From Orientallactaga sibirica (Eukaryota; Chordata; Mammalia; Rodentia; Dipodidae), in NCBI GenBank assembly GCA_036365145.1, contig JAEOAD010000005.1, forward strand, positions 8,268,501 to 8,332,500: a stretch of DNA of 64,000 nucleotides, written 5' to 3'. This document shows positions 63,798 to 64,000 of this stretch, piece by piece. The notes beneath the pieces were generated by a model that was not told the origin of the DNA, made no database searches, and saw only the letters and a program-made list of their open reading frames with translations. The stretch's first letter is position 1. Every line of letters starts with the position of its first letter. The translations under genes were made by a program, and so were the position numbers.

Positions 63798-64000
63798 GTA
63801 TCTGAAGGGTTCATAGTAATAACTGAGTTTACATCTTGTGAGAGTGTAAGAGCACATCATGAATTATTATTTTTTTAGCAGTAGTATTTTGCTGAAGGTA
63901 ATCAGTGAATGATCCTTTCAAATCTTCACTTCTGCCTTTCATCCAAATATATGTCCAAAAGAAAAGTGTAACATGCCTTCATCATCCTATTTTTTAAAAA
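63798..64000. other. Unassigned sequence to window end
   Basis: AT-rich; nothing recognised. Confidence 0.3.

Noticed and set aside
63607..63816. Cys-Val repeat frame at the right end
   Set aside because: Runs from an LTR into a TG microsatellite.

Overview
This is mammalian, almost certainly rodent, non-coding DNA. I find no convincing protein-coding gene, tRNA or rRNA gene, and no bacterial-style feature. The open reading frames are short. Most arise from microsatellites, SINE bodies or chance, and none shows a protein family I recognise. The window is either intergenic or intronic; sequence alone cannot decide which.

The rodent call rests on B1 (7SL-derived) SINEs, old B4/ID_B1 composite SINEs, and MaLR LTRs of the ORR1/MT kind that start TGTGGTGGTTTGAATG. 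The commonest repeat is a young tRNA-derived SINE whose head reads GGCTGGAGAGATGGCTTAG (A box), followed by a B box like GGTTCGATTCC, then a CT-rich stretch and an AAATAAAT tail. It is not mouse/rat B2. From memory it fits a jerboa-like (dipodoid) rodent, but that species call is inference. I separate two forms. Type 1 carries GCCAAAGGACCC and GCAGTGGCTGGAGGCCC. Type 2 carries CCTAAGAACACTGGTTCC, GGTCCCACGTTTAGCC and CACAGCAGCTGAGAG, plus a central segment of about 30 bp that type 1 lacks. Many copies have clear target-site duplications (TSDs), which fix their ends.

Layout. 0-7 kb: a CCAAT-motif cluster, a polypurine tract, an antisense MaLR LTR, an old B4 split by a SINE that carries an 86-bp perfect palindrome, and several B4/SINE/B1 copies. 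7-15 kb: mostly unrecognised AT-rich sequence with two opposed L1 3' UTR fragments and a solo MaLR LTR. 15.9-20 kb: L1 ORF2 and 3' UTR relics, a B1, an MIR, and a probable L1-like 3' region interrupted by a SINE. 20-26 kb: mostly unique, with a small CpG-richer patch at 22.38-22.68 kb followed by splice-like signals, and a SINE containing a fourfold 29-bp tandem repeat. 26-36 kb: MaLR LTRs, B1 and SINE copies (some stacked at one insertion site), MIRs. 37.5-39.1 kb: a long L1-like 3' region ending in a G-rich tract and poly(A). 40-49 kb: SINEs, MIRs, and several short 3' ends of a second L1-like lineage. 50-64 kb: nested SINEs, an antisense MaLR remnant with internal region and LTR at 56.5-58.3 kb, a 195-bp retrotransposed 3' end with a perfect 16-bp TSD, and a terminal MaLR LTR.

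Because there are no genes, no pathway is described. The interest lies in insertion history (nesting, shared TSDs), SINE subfamily structure, and a few unique segments that could hold regulatory or non-coding RNA signals. Family names come from remembered consensus features and were not checked by search.
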